DNA of 64,000 nt from Chiua virens (lineage: Eukaryota; Basidiomycota; Agaricomycetes; Boletales; Boletaceae): the NCBI GenBank assembly GCA_019787685.1, contig JAHNUO010000014.1:806001-870000 (forward strand), given 5' to 3'. The translations under genes and the position numbers were made by a program. The notes beneath the pieces are model-generated. The model did not search any database, had not been told where the DNA came from, and saw nothing but the letters and a program-made list of their open reading frames with translations. The first letter of the stretch is position 1, and every line of letters starts with the position of its first letter. Below are positions 35,770-48,273 of this stretch, in pieces.

Positions 35770-36541
35770 GTGATAACCGATAGCGAACCCGGGACCAAAC
35801 ACGCAAAATGGCACCGCAAGCAAACAAAGGTCGTCAATCCCTTGTTCAAACAGATGTCCTGCTCCTTTTTGTCGCCTGACGATCCAGCACTCGTAGCTTG
35901 CATGGTACAACTCCACCTCTCCTCCGATTTCCCCTCTATCAACGTTCTTATCCACAATCCCGAAGGCGATGCCGTCCACTCATTTCATTCACAAGTCCGC
36001 ACACTCCACAACGACCTCTCTTGCTTTGCATCTCATGCGGCACCAAGGTCGTCATGAGGCAAGAAGCTGATCCAAGTGCAGCAGCGGATTACCTGCTATG
36101 CGCGTCATTTACGGGGCCGTTCAAATCGGCGATCAAGGCGGGAGGTGCGTGGTTCGAACGTGTGTTTACTGAGCCTGACAGACATCCATTCGACAGAATT
36201 TCGCAAGATCTGGCATTACCACACAGGAATTTGAATGTCTCCGCCATGCTCACGCGCGCACCATGAACCCGCTTCCTAGTTCCCCTATCACATGGTTGCT
36301 CGCCCAGAGCCTGTTCTCACTGCAGGCGGCGGCAAGCTTGAACACCGGATTGACTGGGTCATCGAGGAACGTTGGGCCGGACCCGGACGCCAGTACGAGG
36401 GTGAGATGTTACGCGTCACACAGGCTAGTGGGTACTGGAATTTCAAAAGATATGATGTCGGAGGCCAAACGGGAGGTGTTTAGGAGTAATGCCAGCCAAT
36501 CCACCGGATGTATTAGTCAGGAAAACATATGTAAACGTTGA
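35770..36541 (+). CDS. Unidentified ORF cluster, right-arm copy
   Basis: Mirror of 18441-19212, identical in all frames compared. Product not recognised. Confidence 0.35.
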
Positions 36542-36631
36542 TATTGGTCGTCAACAACGTAAACATACGGTGGTATTGCCGTAAGGATCTAAGGTTTCTT
36601 CACGTTCAGAGGAAATGGGGGATGTCAAACT

Positions 36632-39600
36632 TCAGTCCGTAATTATTTCTACACCTCCACTCGCCACCCAACGGTCGAATTCCTCAAGAGGATCATCCAG
36701 GGTTTGCAAACTGATCTTGCCAGTTTCTGTATGTTTTTTTGTGGGGCAAGAGAAACCACGTGGACCGACCGTGGAACCGTCGGTCATCCGATGATCAACC
36801 ACGACGTCGTTATCAGGGCCAGAAAGACAGAATCGTTTCTCGGAAAGCTCAGTAGAAGATCGAGGATCTTTTCGTGATTTGGCCTGACACGCAATCAGCA
36901 TGGTGAAATCCACAACAAGCAACAAACCTTTTTGTGCGAAGGGGATGGCTGGCATGAGGCAATGGCAACATCTGTTCTGGGCCGTTTTGATGGTGGAGGG
37001 AGCCTGTATCCTTCGGAAATTAATGGAAACTCGTCGCAAGAGTCATCGGTTGGGACCAAGAGGGGCGATCGCAATCGTTTCAAAGTCGTCGAATGCAAGT
37101 CAAAGTTTGGCGTTGCTTTGCCGCTCCGTGGTTTCTTGGAACAGTGGGCCAACTCCAGACTCTCTTTCACAAGGCGGGGACTTGACATAGTATCGGGGCT
37201 CTCATGCACCTTGTCCGAGTGCCGGGGGAATTGTTTGGCGCACCTTCGACTTTCTGGTATGATTTGATGCAGCACCGCTCGCCGTTTCTGATCTTTGTCC
37301 TGTGGTGATCCTGCCGTGAGGACTTTTCGGGGTTGCGGAACGGATTTCGCTTTGGAATCGTGTCCATTTACTGGCTGTTTCTTCTTCCCGGCACGTGGGG
37401 GAGCTAGCATTCCCTCCTGGCAACTAAAACAGACGTTAGCGGTCCAAAATTTTGGTTACAACGCACCAGTAATGGCGACACTTCATTTTGTCCTTGCAAT
37501 GGTGATTACATCTGGACAACGATTCGTACGGGTGCCGAGTTGAAGGAAAGTGAACTCACTCGTACTTGCCGTCCGGGCGTTTTCTCAGATCTCGTTCCGT
37601 TTGTTGCTTCGCTGGTAGATTTAGCTGGGGCTGTTGCGGTTTGGATGTATCTTCATCAGCACCTAGGAAACCACCAATTAGCTAACACCCGCTTCACGCG
37701 ATAAACCTACCATGGTGTTTCGACACATCTGCCATATGAAAATGTGAAGCCTCATCCTCATCATCCAAGTCGAAATCCCAGAAGTCAGGAATATCCTCGA
37801 GGCCTTGTAAGTCCATTTCCTTGGTTCCATGAATGTCTCGTTCAGGATCTGGAGAGCAGAGCACGCACAAGGGATGTCAACCTTCGAGTTTCCATAGTTG
37901 GATATTTGTCCGGTGGAACATTTGGTACTAAAGTACGAGAAACGGTAATGCCCGCAAACTTTTGCTAACATATCTATTAGCTGCTTGCGAAGACAAGAAA
38001 CAGGAATGTTGTGTACGGAAGCGATGTATGCGTTGATCACTTGGCTTGGTTTCGTGAGTTGCGCTGTGAGGGTAAATTCCTTATTCTCTTTGAGTGCTTT
38101 CGTGCTTATGTGGAAAAACGAAATCAGTGTTTTACGAACCAACACGAAGAGAATCACTCACGCGACGCGTCGGAAGTCAATAAAGACCATATCAGAGGTC
38201 ACCACCAGAAGAGTCGTCGTCTCAGTTTCACCCCACTCGTGCTTCTTCGCTCTTTGGGGTGGCGAATCACTGCTAACAATACCACATTGGACGACAAACT
38301 CCACTTCCACGGGCGAGTTTCCATCGCTGTACCTAGACTTGAGCTCCTTCATGTTCAGATGATACCTTGGAAATTTGTTTGCGGCAGCCAAAACTTCAAA
38401 GCCAAATGGGGGACGGCGGTTAAGAAGCTAGGGATTATCAGTGATAAAAACGGCAGTAGAAAACTGCCTGACCTGCTCGATTCGAAGAGGTGACGTCTGT
38501 AACAGCTTTTGGATCGTACCGACCCCATTCTCAGCCAGTACCTTGACCCTGTTACAGCATTGAATTATAGCGCACTGAGCCTGCACTGGTATACTCGCGA
38601 TTTTTCGCCAATGTGTTCGATCTGTCTGAGAACCAGCGGCTTGTCTTCCCACGCCTTCGCACTGAAGCAGCGTACTCTGTAGCAAACTTGAGAAAAGCAT
38701 TCGCGAAAAGCTCAAAAACACTTGCAGTTCAAGTGCATACTTGACCTGAGCTCCACTCCGGTTGACAATAGCAACATCTGCTATAGCTAATACGCAGTGA
38801 GTGGAGTCCTCATTTGTTGTGAGCACTCACCTGATACAATGCGCGTTGCGTGGTGAAATATAGAGACAGCTTCCAGGTATGGTTGTCCTTCCGTACATTT
38901 AAATTCGGCACTGTTGAAAGGAATGCCCGCGAAAATTCCCTGTTCTTTTTCTGAGGACTATGATTGCACATTGAAATTTGGTTTTTCACCTGGATCAATA
39001 GCAGAACCTTGTCACTCGTAGTATCTGCTTTCTTGGGAGGAAACCGAATATCGCTGCGACGACGAATCTTCTCAAACATCTAAAAGCAGATGAATTTGAC
39101 TCCGTGATCGGGGAAGCCTTGACTACACACTGCTTTCTCCCCATTACGTAGCTTCAGGTCCGAAACCCTACGAGGATCATCGGCCTAGGAAGAAGACAAT
39201 GAGGTGACGACTCACTCGTCAGAGGTAGACACAAGTTCAAGCTAGCCATCTTCAGTTATATAAATTACTTCAGTTTGCAAGCCTCTCACGATTTCGCGCA
39301 TGGTGGTTGACGAAGGTAGATTGAGTATCGCCCGCATCTTCCGTTGGGATGAACGACAAGTAAGAATCTGATTGACAGCACGCACCGTTGTTTGCCGAAT
39401 ATAAAACTTTGGAGCGTTATCACAGTGTCATGCAACGTAAAGACTCCTACCTTGCTCATTATATCACCATACTCCGTTGAAGAAAGTCTTCCATCCTTAG
39501 TGTGCACAATTAGCTGTGCATCGCATAAACTGCGTATGCTTTGTATGATGATCTCATCCACTTTGTCTTCCCAAGTCTGGTTTTCGCATTTGCCGATATC

Positions 39601-42600
39601 ATAATGACGAGGATTCTTTTGGATACGATGGTAGAAAAAGGAGTGCCGAAGCCAGTCTTTTGCATTTTCGACAGTTGATATGGTGCCCAAACCGATCTCC
39701 GAATTCAAGTGTTCTGGGAGATTTTGATGAAGGCTACTCTCCAGAGCGGTATTCCCCAGAACGAGCGTACGATACTTATGTTCCAGTTCTGGTTCACATA
39801 AAATTATCGCGACTCCTTCGTCATCTTAACAAGCCACGTGACAATGAGCGAATACAAAGCAGACAGGAATGAATACGCACTAAACTGTGGTCGCCCCTGA
39901 TTGCCGAAAACTGGAGTTTGGACACAGAAGCTGGAGCGGGAAACTTACTGCTCGACCCATCATCTGCATGATATCGAGATCTGAGTACTCTCTCATCTCT
40001 CTGTTTTGATATCTTTTGACACCCTTGATGACGACCATTTGGGCAGCTTGATAACGTTGAGACGGCGAAAATGGCTAGTTATACAAACCTACGCAAATTA
40101 ACGCCCACTGCCAGGGTCTAAGGGATGGTGAGATCGGTAGGTGTAAATGCGAAAAGCCCCTACAGACGTGGCGACCAAGACGCATAGAGCCTTTTGCAAA
40201 TATAAATCTTCTACAGCTCTCCTATCATCTATGTCCAAGCCGGCATGGTGAACTGCGATCCCCACAGACGCGAGAGCTGTCACGCTGTCACGCTTTGCCA
40301 GATGAAAACACAATTACGTAAACGCACTGGTCAAGTCATTGTCATGAAACCTCCGGTCAATACTAAACAGGAATGAGCAAGGAATCCCAAGGAATGCAGA
40401 AGCATACCGCGCAGGAGGTCGCCAAGGCAAATTCTTTTTCTCCTTCTTGGCTTTCTCATAGTCCTTCGCCAACTGCTTGGCTGTATCCAGTGTGCCTATA
40501 TGCGACATCAAGCCGGTAAACTGTGTATGTCAAAGATCATAGACCCTGCCTACCTTTCCTAGTGGGGCAGAAGACAAGGATTGGTTTGTTGGTGGAGTGT
40601 TGCTGTAACACAGGGAATAGGCGCAAATCAAGGGTACGGGCATATGCAAAATCATTCTGCCCTTGAGGTTTTGCCACCCCATAGACAAATTTGGTAAGCT
40701 GGCAGGGCCGGAATTCGTCACCGAACTGCAAAAATTGTTAGGCCACGAGAGCATGCGAGGATGTTAACCAACCTGAAATATTTTAGCGGGTTGACCACTT
40801 CCGTCAGCACTCCCAATCCAACACGCGACATCTTCCACGCTGGGGATAGTGGCGGAAACAAGAAGAAATCGCGTGCCGGTTCCGCGCGCTTTCATACGGG
40901 AAATTATGACTTCAAGAGTGCTCCCTCGTGATTCACTTAGGATGTGGACCTAGACGCGACATAAATTATCATACATATATAAAAAGCAATACAGTTTACT
41001 TACTTCGTCCACGAGGAATAGTTTGATATGTGATAGGATCTTGGCATGATCAGACCTATCTGACGTCATCGTATGACTCGTACAGAGAAGAGTGTAGGCG
41101 CACCAATTTCGGGTCAAACTGTCCCACTTCTCTGCCTAAAACGGGTGGAAAATGATTCAGAAACGATGTGGCGAATCCTCCTTACTGTTGTTATGCTGTG
41201 AAAATAACACATCTGAATAATTACCAGCAGGGCTTGCCCTTGAACTTACATTATGTGCGAGCTTTTGGCGTCACCCCATATTCCCTTTCCCAACGTGAAC
41301 GTGTCACCAGTCAATTCGCAGCCTGACCGCGGAGGTATTGGTTAATCACTATCGTGACCTTGGCGTTGCAAATGTGGCTAACATTTAATTCCAAGTCCTC
41401 CGAATTTTGCAGTCCACTCATTATACTTCTCGGTACATAAGGCCTGAAAACCTTAAGTGGGATGACATTCGAAGTCGAGAGAGAAAGCCTGACCTTTGTT
41501 GGCGCAACGTAAACACACTTGGCAGATCGTGGATCACTTGCGGATTGCGTAAAAATTCGGATCATGCTCAGCTCGAAGAGAACAGTTTTTCCACATCCAG
41601 TAGGTGCTAACAGGGGGGTCAAGGGTAATGGACAAGACACAAGTTGCGAAACCAACCACTGATAATCTGGGAACTTAATTTAGATTTACCAGGCTACCTG
41701 GAATTAAAACTACTTACCAAGTTTTCATCCGAACCTAAGACCTGGATAAAGAATGAGTTTCCATGCCTTACATCCGAGTCTAAAACGATTCGAACCTGGT
41801 CAAAGCATGCTGATTGTACCGCATTGAATACTCCGAACTTGAATACTCCACGGAACCTGCCAGCTAGGATGGGCATTAAGTAATGAGAGTCGGAGCATAT
41901 TCCTTCAACGCACGTAATTCTGAGACCGGGCGCAACCTCCAACCAAAACCATTTTGTGCGGTATTCCCACTGACAGTGGCAGTATGAGACTCAGGAGGTC
42001 GTTCGCCCGGACTTGTTGGACTTGTTGGACGGGGTATCCAAGAGGGAGAGTGGCCCGACACGATTGGGTAATACGACCGCGACATCTCAGAACGATCCAT
42101 ATGCATATCTGCAAGGAATGTCAGAGAAAGGTAACACACGATAGTAGAAAGTGCACTTGCCACGCCGATGTGACGGATTATGGACAAATGGCCCAGTGGG
42201 GAAGCCGAAAGGTCGCTCTTCACTGCGATGGGATACGTCACTGTAAAGCCTGACGGACGGTAACAGAGGGTGGGCATAACTTGTTTCCTGAGATTCAGAC
42301 GGAGACGGTGTGTGTTCTGAAATAGCATATACAGACATGCAAGACAGATAAATGCGCATACACGCACCTGTATGGTTCCAAACACCAAGGAAGTCGGGAT
42401 AGATGAGAGTGGAATCTGGTGACATCGAAGCCGGAGGGCACCGATGTGATGAATTGTGGACAAATGGCCCAGTGGGGAAGCTGAAAGCTTGTTCCGCGCT
42501 GCGAGTGTGTCCGCCACCGTAAGGTCTGACAGATGGTAACGGAAGGTGCACATAACTCGCTTCCTGAGATTCAGGCGGAGACGGTGTGTATTCTGAGGTA

Positions 42601-42804
42601 GCATATACAGACATGCAACACGGATAAAGATATACACCCACCTGCGTGGTTCCAAACACCAGGAAAATCGCGGTAGATGCGAATGGCATCTGGTAACATC
42701 GAAGCTGGAGATGGAAACCGCTCCATATAATGTCCATCTTCATGCGGTAGGAAAGAGTTGTTCTGTGTGACCCAATTCCCAAAAGCTCCGGTGTTGTGAT
42801 CCAT
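36632..42804 (-). CDS. HFM1: MER3/HFM1 meiotic DNA helicase, right-arm copy
   Basis: Mirror of the left gene, from ATG at 42804 to stop at 36632. All helicase motifs are present and unchanged in every exon compared. The only difference found is loss of one base opposite 17125 (right-arm position about 37856). It shifts the frame between the segment following CSTGQISNYGNSKVDI and the acidic block DPERDIHGTKEMDLQG, unless a small intron removes it. The two copies point at each other across the 4.7-kb centre. Confidence 0.8.
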
Positions 42805-43082
42805 GATAGTGGAGGACAAAGCGCGTCAAATCCCTGATCTCGTCCGAACAGGGTGTTGAACGTTGAGGTTTGAGGTCACGTGTGCCGCGATCCTAAACGG
42901 AGGAGGGCAGATTGGTCATTCAAAGGGGTCGCGAGCCGGGACCAATCGACCCCTTCGCACGGCGGTGCTGCCCAAGCTGGCTTCTTGATTACTTACCCAC
43001 TTCTGTGCATACTACCTCCCAACCTTCAGCAGCACCAGCAAAACGCGAGGACACAACATGACACGACCATGACGGTGACGCA

Positions 43083-44257
43083 GTGTTGACCGCCCATGCA
43101 GTCTCCACGCTACTGGAAGGCCCCCCGATTCCACCCACTCCCGTCTCCTACCTCCCCGTCCCAGCAGAAGCCATCGCTCACGTTCGCAAGCTCCTCTCCT
43201 CCCTCGAATTTGACCCTATCATTGTGAGTATCGTCAATGGCATCTCTATCGACAGGATGCGCAAGGATACTCACTACCTGAGCAACGGAGACAGCACATC
43301 CAGGATCGAGTCGTGCCGTTTATTTTCTAATGGGTCGCGCGAGGATACCGGTGCTTCGTGCGAGCTCAAGTTATTCTTGATGTTGTACCCAACGTCGTCT
43401 GGTAAGTCGTTTTTCCCGACTTGCGCTTCTGCTCATTGGACGCAGGGCATTCATTGCGCGTGAAGTAGATATGCTGGCACAATAGACCAGGAGGTAATGG
43501 TTCTGATCTCAGGTCACTATGATCCATGAGGGTTATTTGGCTCGTCACCCGTGCGCTTTTGTGCTAATTTTCTACTGATACACTGGTGTCGTTTTCCGTA
43601 GGTACCTGGCGGCAATGACGATGATTCTGGCACCGTCTCATTACTTGCGATCGCTCAACGTATTAAGGTGCACAGCCTCAAGTTCCATACCAACATTGAA
43701 CTCATCGCCTTTGCTGGCAAAGAGCAAGGATTGTTCGGCTCGAAAGCATACGCGCGTGGGTATCCGTTTTGACTATAGTCGTCGTTTAGCCTTGCTGCTC
43801 ATGATACAGGTAGATATGCTCGCCTACCACGCACTGCTCGAGCCACTCAGCTCGGCGTGCCAAAATTGTACATTACACCCCATCCACCTGTCTGCCATTT
43901 CGAGCCTCAGCAACTAACATGTTCTTGCCCAGTATTGGCATGCCAGGACATCAGGTTCATTTTTTGTCGTTTCGCTCTCCCTCGCATTCACTCACCCCAC
44001 AACTTGATCACATTAGCTCTGTCCCGACATCACTGTGGCCACGGTCGCTTGTGGCCAGCGCTGCGATGTGCACGCTCGGTACCGCATCCAGCTCGATCAA
44101 GTGGAAGTGCTCCCACATGTCGCCTTGGTCAACTGTCTGGACCGTTCATCTAACAACCCGAGTGATTTTTCCTGTCTCAATGAACGACGCACTGACGTCC
44201 ACGTTGTCAGCACGATCGTTCCTCAACATCCACCCCGAAATCATCCTCGCGAACTGA
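43083..44257 (+). CDS. M28-family metallopeptidase-like gene, right-arm copy
   Basis: Mirror of 10724-11898 on the plus strand. The HYD motif is near 43500-43527, the GGNDDDSG block near 43604-43645 and the KEQGLFGS block near 43720-43745. One substitution separates the copies (C at 10759 against C at 44222 on opposite strands). It changes one residue in the 3' frames. Same doubts about intactness. Confidence 0.6.
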
Positions 44258-45042
44258 TCCTGCACCTCGGAGGAGTCGGGAGGATGTCAAACCGGCCAGA
44301 TATCCTGGTTGGCTCCGAGCGTGGGTTTCGAGAACTTCCGACGATGCAGGGGATTTGACCGTCGATCGGTCAGGCTGACTCAGGTGTGCGCTGGAACACT
44401 CGGTAAGGACCTGTAACAACTTGTATCAGACTGACACTATAGTTGTAGTAGTACCGTCCACAATCAATATATTGCCATTTGTCGATGATACCATGTCCAG
44501 AACTGTGCTATAGGCTGTGCTATAGGGTTGGTTTGTATTCTATGTAGTAGTGGGTTTCTAATTATGCATTCCTATATGGTCATATATAGGTGATTAGCTC
44601 GGATTAGGTGACTATATAATTTTATAAATTGAAGGAGAAGAAGTCGACCAGTACTACAGGACTACAAAGCCTACATGTGAGGTTTCCTGATGAATAACGA
44701 TGATTGATACCGATCGTTGGATCATCGAGCCTAAGCATATCGTCAGGATTACCGAGTAACGGAGGGCGGCATCCGACGTACAGTATGATACGAGCTAAAC
44801 GCATCACGTCAGAACCGGGGGAGATACGGAGCAATAGAGCTCATCTCAAAGACTTTGTTTCGTTGGAGGCTGGAGGCCATTGAATGTATTACACGTTACA
44901 AGTAAGTAGTATTATTACCATCTACTACGACATTTGTGGCCGTGCTACATGGGTGACCGTCAAAAAGGTTGAGACCTTGAGGAAGAAAGAAAGTCGCACG
45001 AAATTTCCCACCTTAATTTCCCACCTTAAGTAGTGATGGCCG

Positions 45043-45077
45043 ATTTCAAACCCAGCATCACGCGCTGGGTTTGAAAT
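45043..45077. repeat. Perfect 14-bp hairpin, right arm
   Basis: Mirror of 9904-9938, with the stem unchanged. Confidence 0.7.
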
Positions 45078-46202
45078 TGACGGTCACTATTTAAATCCTG
45101 TCTTGCCATGATTGTATTTCTTTACGACCACTCACCCCGTAGTACGCAATAGTAGTACAAAGCTAGTTACAGTTCCAGCCCAAGTTACAGTTCCAGTCCA
45201 ATATACCGAAATACAAGTTACGAACGACCTAAGGGAGATCTATGTGTGACTAATTTCGGATCCTAATCTACGCCCCTCAAAACCGCGTAGATCGTCCTCC
45301 GTATGCACCTTTTCTAATTGTTTTCGAATCTTGAAGACCATGATCTAGGTGTTACCCCACGTCTTGATTTCGGATCTTGCTGATCTGGGCGTATCTATAC
45401 GCATATCAGAACGTGATCCAACAGTTTGGTGCTCTTGATTGTGCATCGAAGTTGATCCGGTCTCGATCGCCGTCTGGACACCCGACATTAAAGAGGTACG
45501 TCGCATCTTAATTCACCCTCTTTCTACCCCGTATGACACCTTCGTTACGGTACGAGACTTGACCGTATCTCTGGTCCATTCCGGCGACTCTCCCCCTAGT
45601 CCCTTCCTTAGTTCCTGTGCTGTCCATTCCAGCAAATCCACCCACAGTTCCCCCCCCCCCCAGCTCCTCTGCGGTTCATCCTAGCGATCCCCCTCATAAT
45701 CCTCGCTTAGTTCCTGTGCAATCCCCCCCAACGTTTTCCCCGCCAATTTCTCCTTTAGCACGTCTTAGTCATCTTCCATCCTCCTCACCATCCTGGACAA
45801 TTTATCTACATGTCATGAAAATACCCCTAAAACCATGCTCTGCGCATCAAACGGTTAATGGTGAATGTGTAGGCATCAAAGTTCGCATTCCCGTCTTCCG
45901 CTTCGTTTTCTTACGGCTGAGCCCTCGTCTCCGTAGCATACCAATCGTTACATGCCCCTGAAACCCCCCCCCCACGCCCACCACTTTGGCCCACCTCATT
46001 ATTGTGCGTGTTTCATTTTCCACGCGCTTTGTTTACTAAATTGGGTAATCATACCCCACCTTCCCAATTCGGGCGTGCTAATCGCGCTTTTCCAATCGGG
46101 CTGACATCACTACAAAGCGGCGCCGTCAAACTTCCACACAAGTGGTGATTTATTCATTACCTAATCCACTGCTAGTGTGCTAATCGCGCTTTTCCAATTA
46201 GG

Positions 46203-47277
46203 TTGTCACTACAAAAAGCGCATGAAGATGACTCGCGGCTATCTTTCTCTCCTTCTGCCAACCAGTACATCCAAATTCCTTCGTATTCCACCCATCCCAT
46301 CCCCTTTCTATGGTCATGGCAGTCATCAGATCCGCCATCCCGTTTTCGCACATCGCTCACATCCATCAGGATGATCCAGTCCCCAGACATATGGATCCTT
46401 ACAATTCACTCCAGAGTAGGTTGTTTCATTGCTGGTCATGCCACACTAACCATACTTCCGTTTTCATCAAGTTCGATTCCCTAGCGAGAGTGATGCGGCT
46501 CTGGTAACCGATCTGGCCTTCAGCATTGGAGACACGTACGTCTTTCTTTTCTTTCTTCCACCACAATCGATCTAACCTTGTCGTTTTAGTATCCAACTAT
46601 ACGACCCCAACGTTCAGCGTCCTCCAAACAAGATGGACTACATATTTGGCACCATCACCAATATATTCGCACCATCACTCGGTGGCTCGCCGGTGCGTAC
46701 TCATTATTTTTATTTATCCTTCCTTCTCATCGTCACTCGTTCGTCCATACAGCCTCAAGTCTACCTTCAAATTCGCAAATTTTATCGTCGCACTGACATT
46801 TTGAATGTGCGTTTACGCTCAGATTTACGCCAGTACGCATTATATTTCCTATCCACTTTATCTGCATCTACTTCATCTTCTTTTCTTCAGCATCACACAC
46901 AGGATGGTCGACACTGCTTTGGTCGACACCGATCACACGGTCGTAGTCCATTTCAGACATATTCACTGTACGTCTTTTTTATTCTTTACATTCCTACTCA
47001 TAAAATCCTTTTTCCAGCGCATTTTCGGCTACATCGGTTTGACACGCGCGCAATCGTCATTCCCCCCTTTTCGCGCCTTCACTGCCAATTCACCGCTCGA
47101 GTTAGACTTTCGGTACGGCGTGACGGGACCGAAACTGCCAATGCGCTCTACTTAACTGTAAGTGTCTCTTTTATTCATATTGCTGTGTCTCGTGATAACA
47201 TCCCCAGAATGTTTGAATGGCAACTTGGGCCAAACGAGGAAATAATAGTGAGAGCCGTGACATGGGGGACTTGGTAG
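46203..47277 (+). CDS. BAH-domain-like protein, right-arm copy
   Basis: Mirror copy of the 7703-8777 gene, here on the plus strand. Likely introns: after GGAGACAC near 46533 (GTACGT...TTTAG); 46695-46750 (GTGCGT...ACAG); 46805-46889 (GTGCGT...TTCAG); and 46969-47018 (GTACGT...CCAG). BAH-like residues (IQLYDPN, GTITNIF, VYLQIRKFYRR) lie in the second and third of these exons. No sequence difference from the left copy was seen in the coding part. Confidence 0.4.
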
Positions 47278-47392
47278 ATTTTCGTTTAAAGTTCATTAAA
47301 GTACTTCGTTTACAAACAAGATCACTCCAGTTGCAATTACAGCAGTGTGTGAATGAAACGAGATTGGGTGTGATAAATTTTGAGGCGCGGCG

Positions 47393-47532
47393 ATGGTCAG
47401 ACGAAAAAGGAAATCCGTGTCAACAGCATGCAGCGGGGGAAAGCGACGGACCCACCCCTACGCGTCTACGATGGTCAATCGGCGGATCAGCGACGACCTC
47501 AAAGAGAGTGTTCTCGGTCTCTGGAACCATGG
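47393..47532 (+). pseudogene. Transposase 5' stub at the right-arm end
   Basis: Mirror of 7448-7587: the first 46 codons of the left DD34E transposase, ending LKESVLGLWNHG, after which the sequence changes to unrelated TTTAAAAATAAG. This defines the outer junction of the inverted repeat. Confidence 0.9.
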
Positions 47533-47565
47533 TTTAAAAATAAGAACAGAACGAACGAGACTCAC

Positions 47566-47665
47566 TTTTAATGGCATTGTATTCTTTGAGGTGGTCTGGA
47601 AGCTCCTTCGTCTGGTCAATGTCCATAGCGAAGATGTACGGTATATCGGAGGTGATGGTGGCCAT
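47566..47665 (-). pseudogene. Orphan first exon beside the inverted-repeat junction
   Basis: Minus strand from ATG at 47665: MATITSDIPYIFAMDIDQTK, then ELPDHLKEYNAIK, followed by a GTGAGT donor at about 47565. Further exons would lie beyond 47532, where the inserted arm now begins. It looks like a gene cut by the rearrangement. Family unknown. Confidence 0.35.
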
Positions 47666-47739
47666 TGGGTATTGAGAAGGGAACGTTGTGGCAGTGTGAA
47701 GGATGAGGTGTACGATGATGTCAAATAATACGAGACAAA

Positions 47740-48270
47740 TAGTGAGGAAGTGGGTATTGTTATGTGAGTGTACTATACTGGTTTGGAAATGAAGAGATCG
47801 ATCTACGATCTACCACTACATTCATGTTTATATTTATATAGCATGTAGTGAAAATAGTGTATATGTATATACCAGTAGAAGCTACGCAGCGGCGAGCAAG
47901 GAGGAGGTATTCATTGATTATGGGCCAGCTATTTACAATATACTATCGACACTACCGCACTACGTTACCAGCACGAAGCTATACATGATTTACCGAGAAC
48001 GTTGATGGGTACAAATGCAGTGATTATACCCCATTTACGCTTTCAGGATACGTTCGCCATTCACCTCGATCATGTCAAACCTCATTGAAGTTCCGAACGC
48101 GAGCACTTCCGACCGTGGGATAAATACCCGTTGCTCGTCTAAGCCGGACCATTTTCCAGCACTCCGGCCAGCTAATTGGCTTGGCTCCTGGTAAGATGGT
48201 ATCAAGTATCTGACGAACGCTGAAAGTATTTTTACAAGGCTGTGACGAGGTATGCCGGTATGTGGCGCAC
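47740..48270. other. Intergenic, no gene seen
   Basis: AT-rich stretch with TATATAT tracts near 47835-47870. No open frame with recognisable motifs. Confidence 0.4.
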
Positions 48271-48273
48271 TGA

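Larger units (their letters stand above)
29842..47532 (-). repeat. Right arm of the 17.7-kb near-perfect inverted repeat
   Basis: Mirror copy of 7448-25140. At 29842 it starts in the middle of a dispersed repeat that is longer in the left copy. At 47532 it ends 46 codons into a transposase gene that continues in the left copy. Beyond each end the sequence is unrelated to the left flanks. These truncations mark it as the derived, inverted copy. Confidence 0.95.

Noticed and set aside
7448..47532. The whole 40 kb as one giant transposon with 17.7-kb terminal inverted repeats
   Set aside because: No target-site duplication at 7448/47532, the outer ends lie inside a transposase gene, and the arms contain ordinary host genes.
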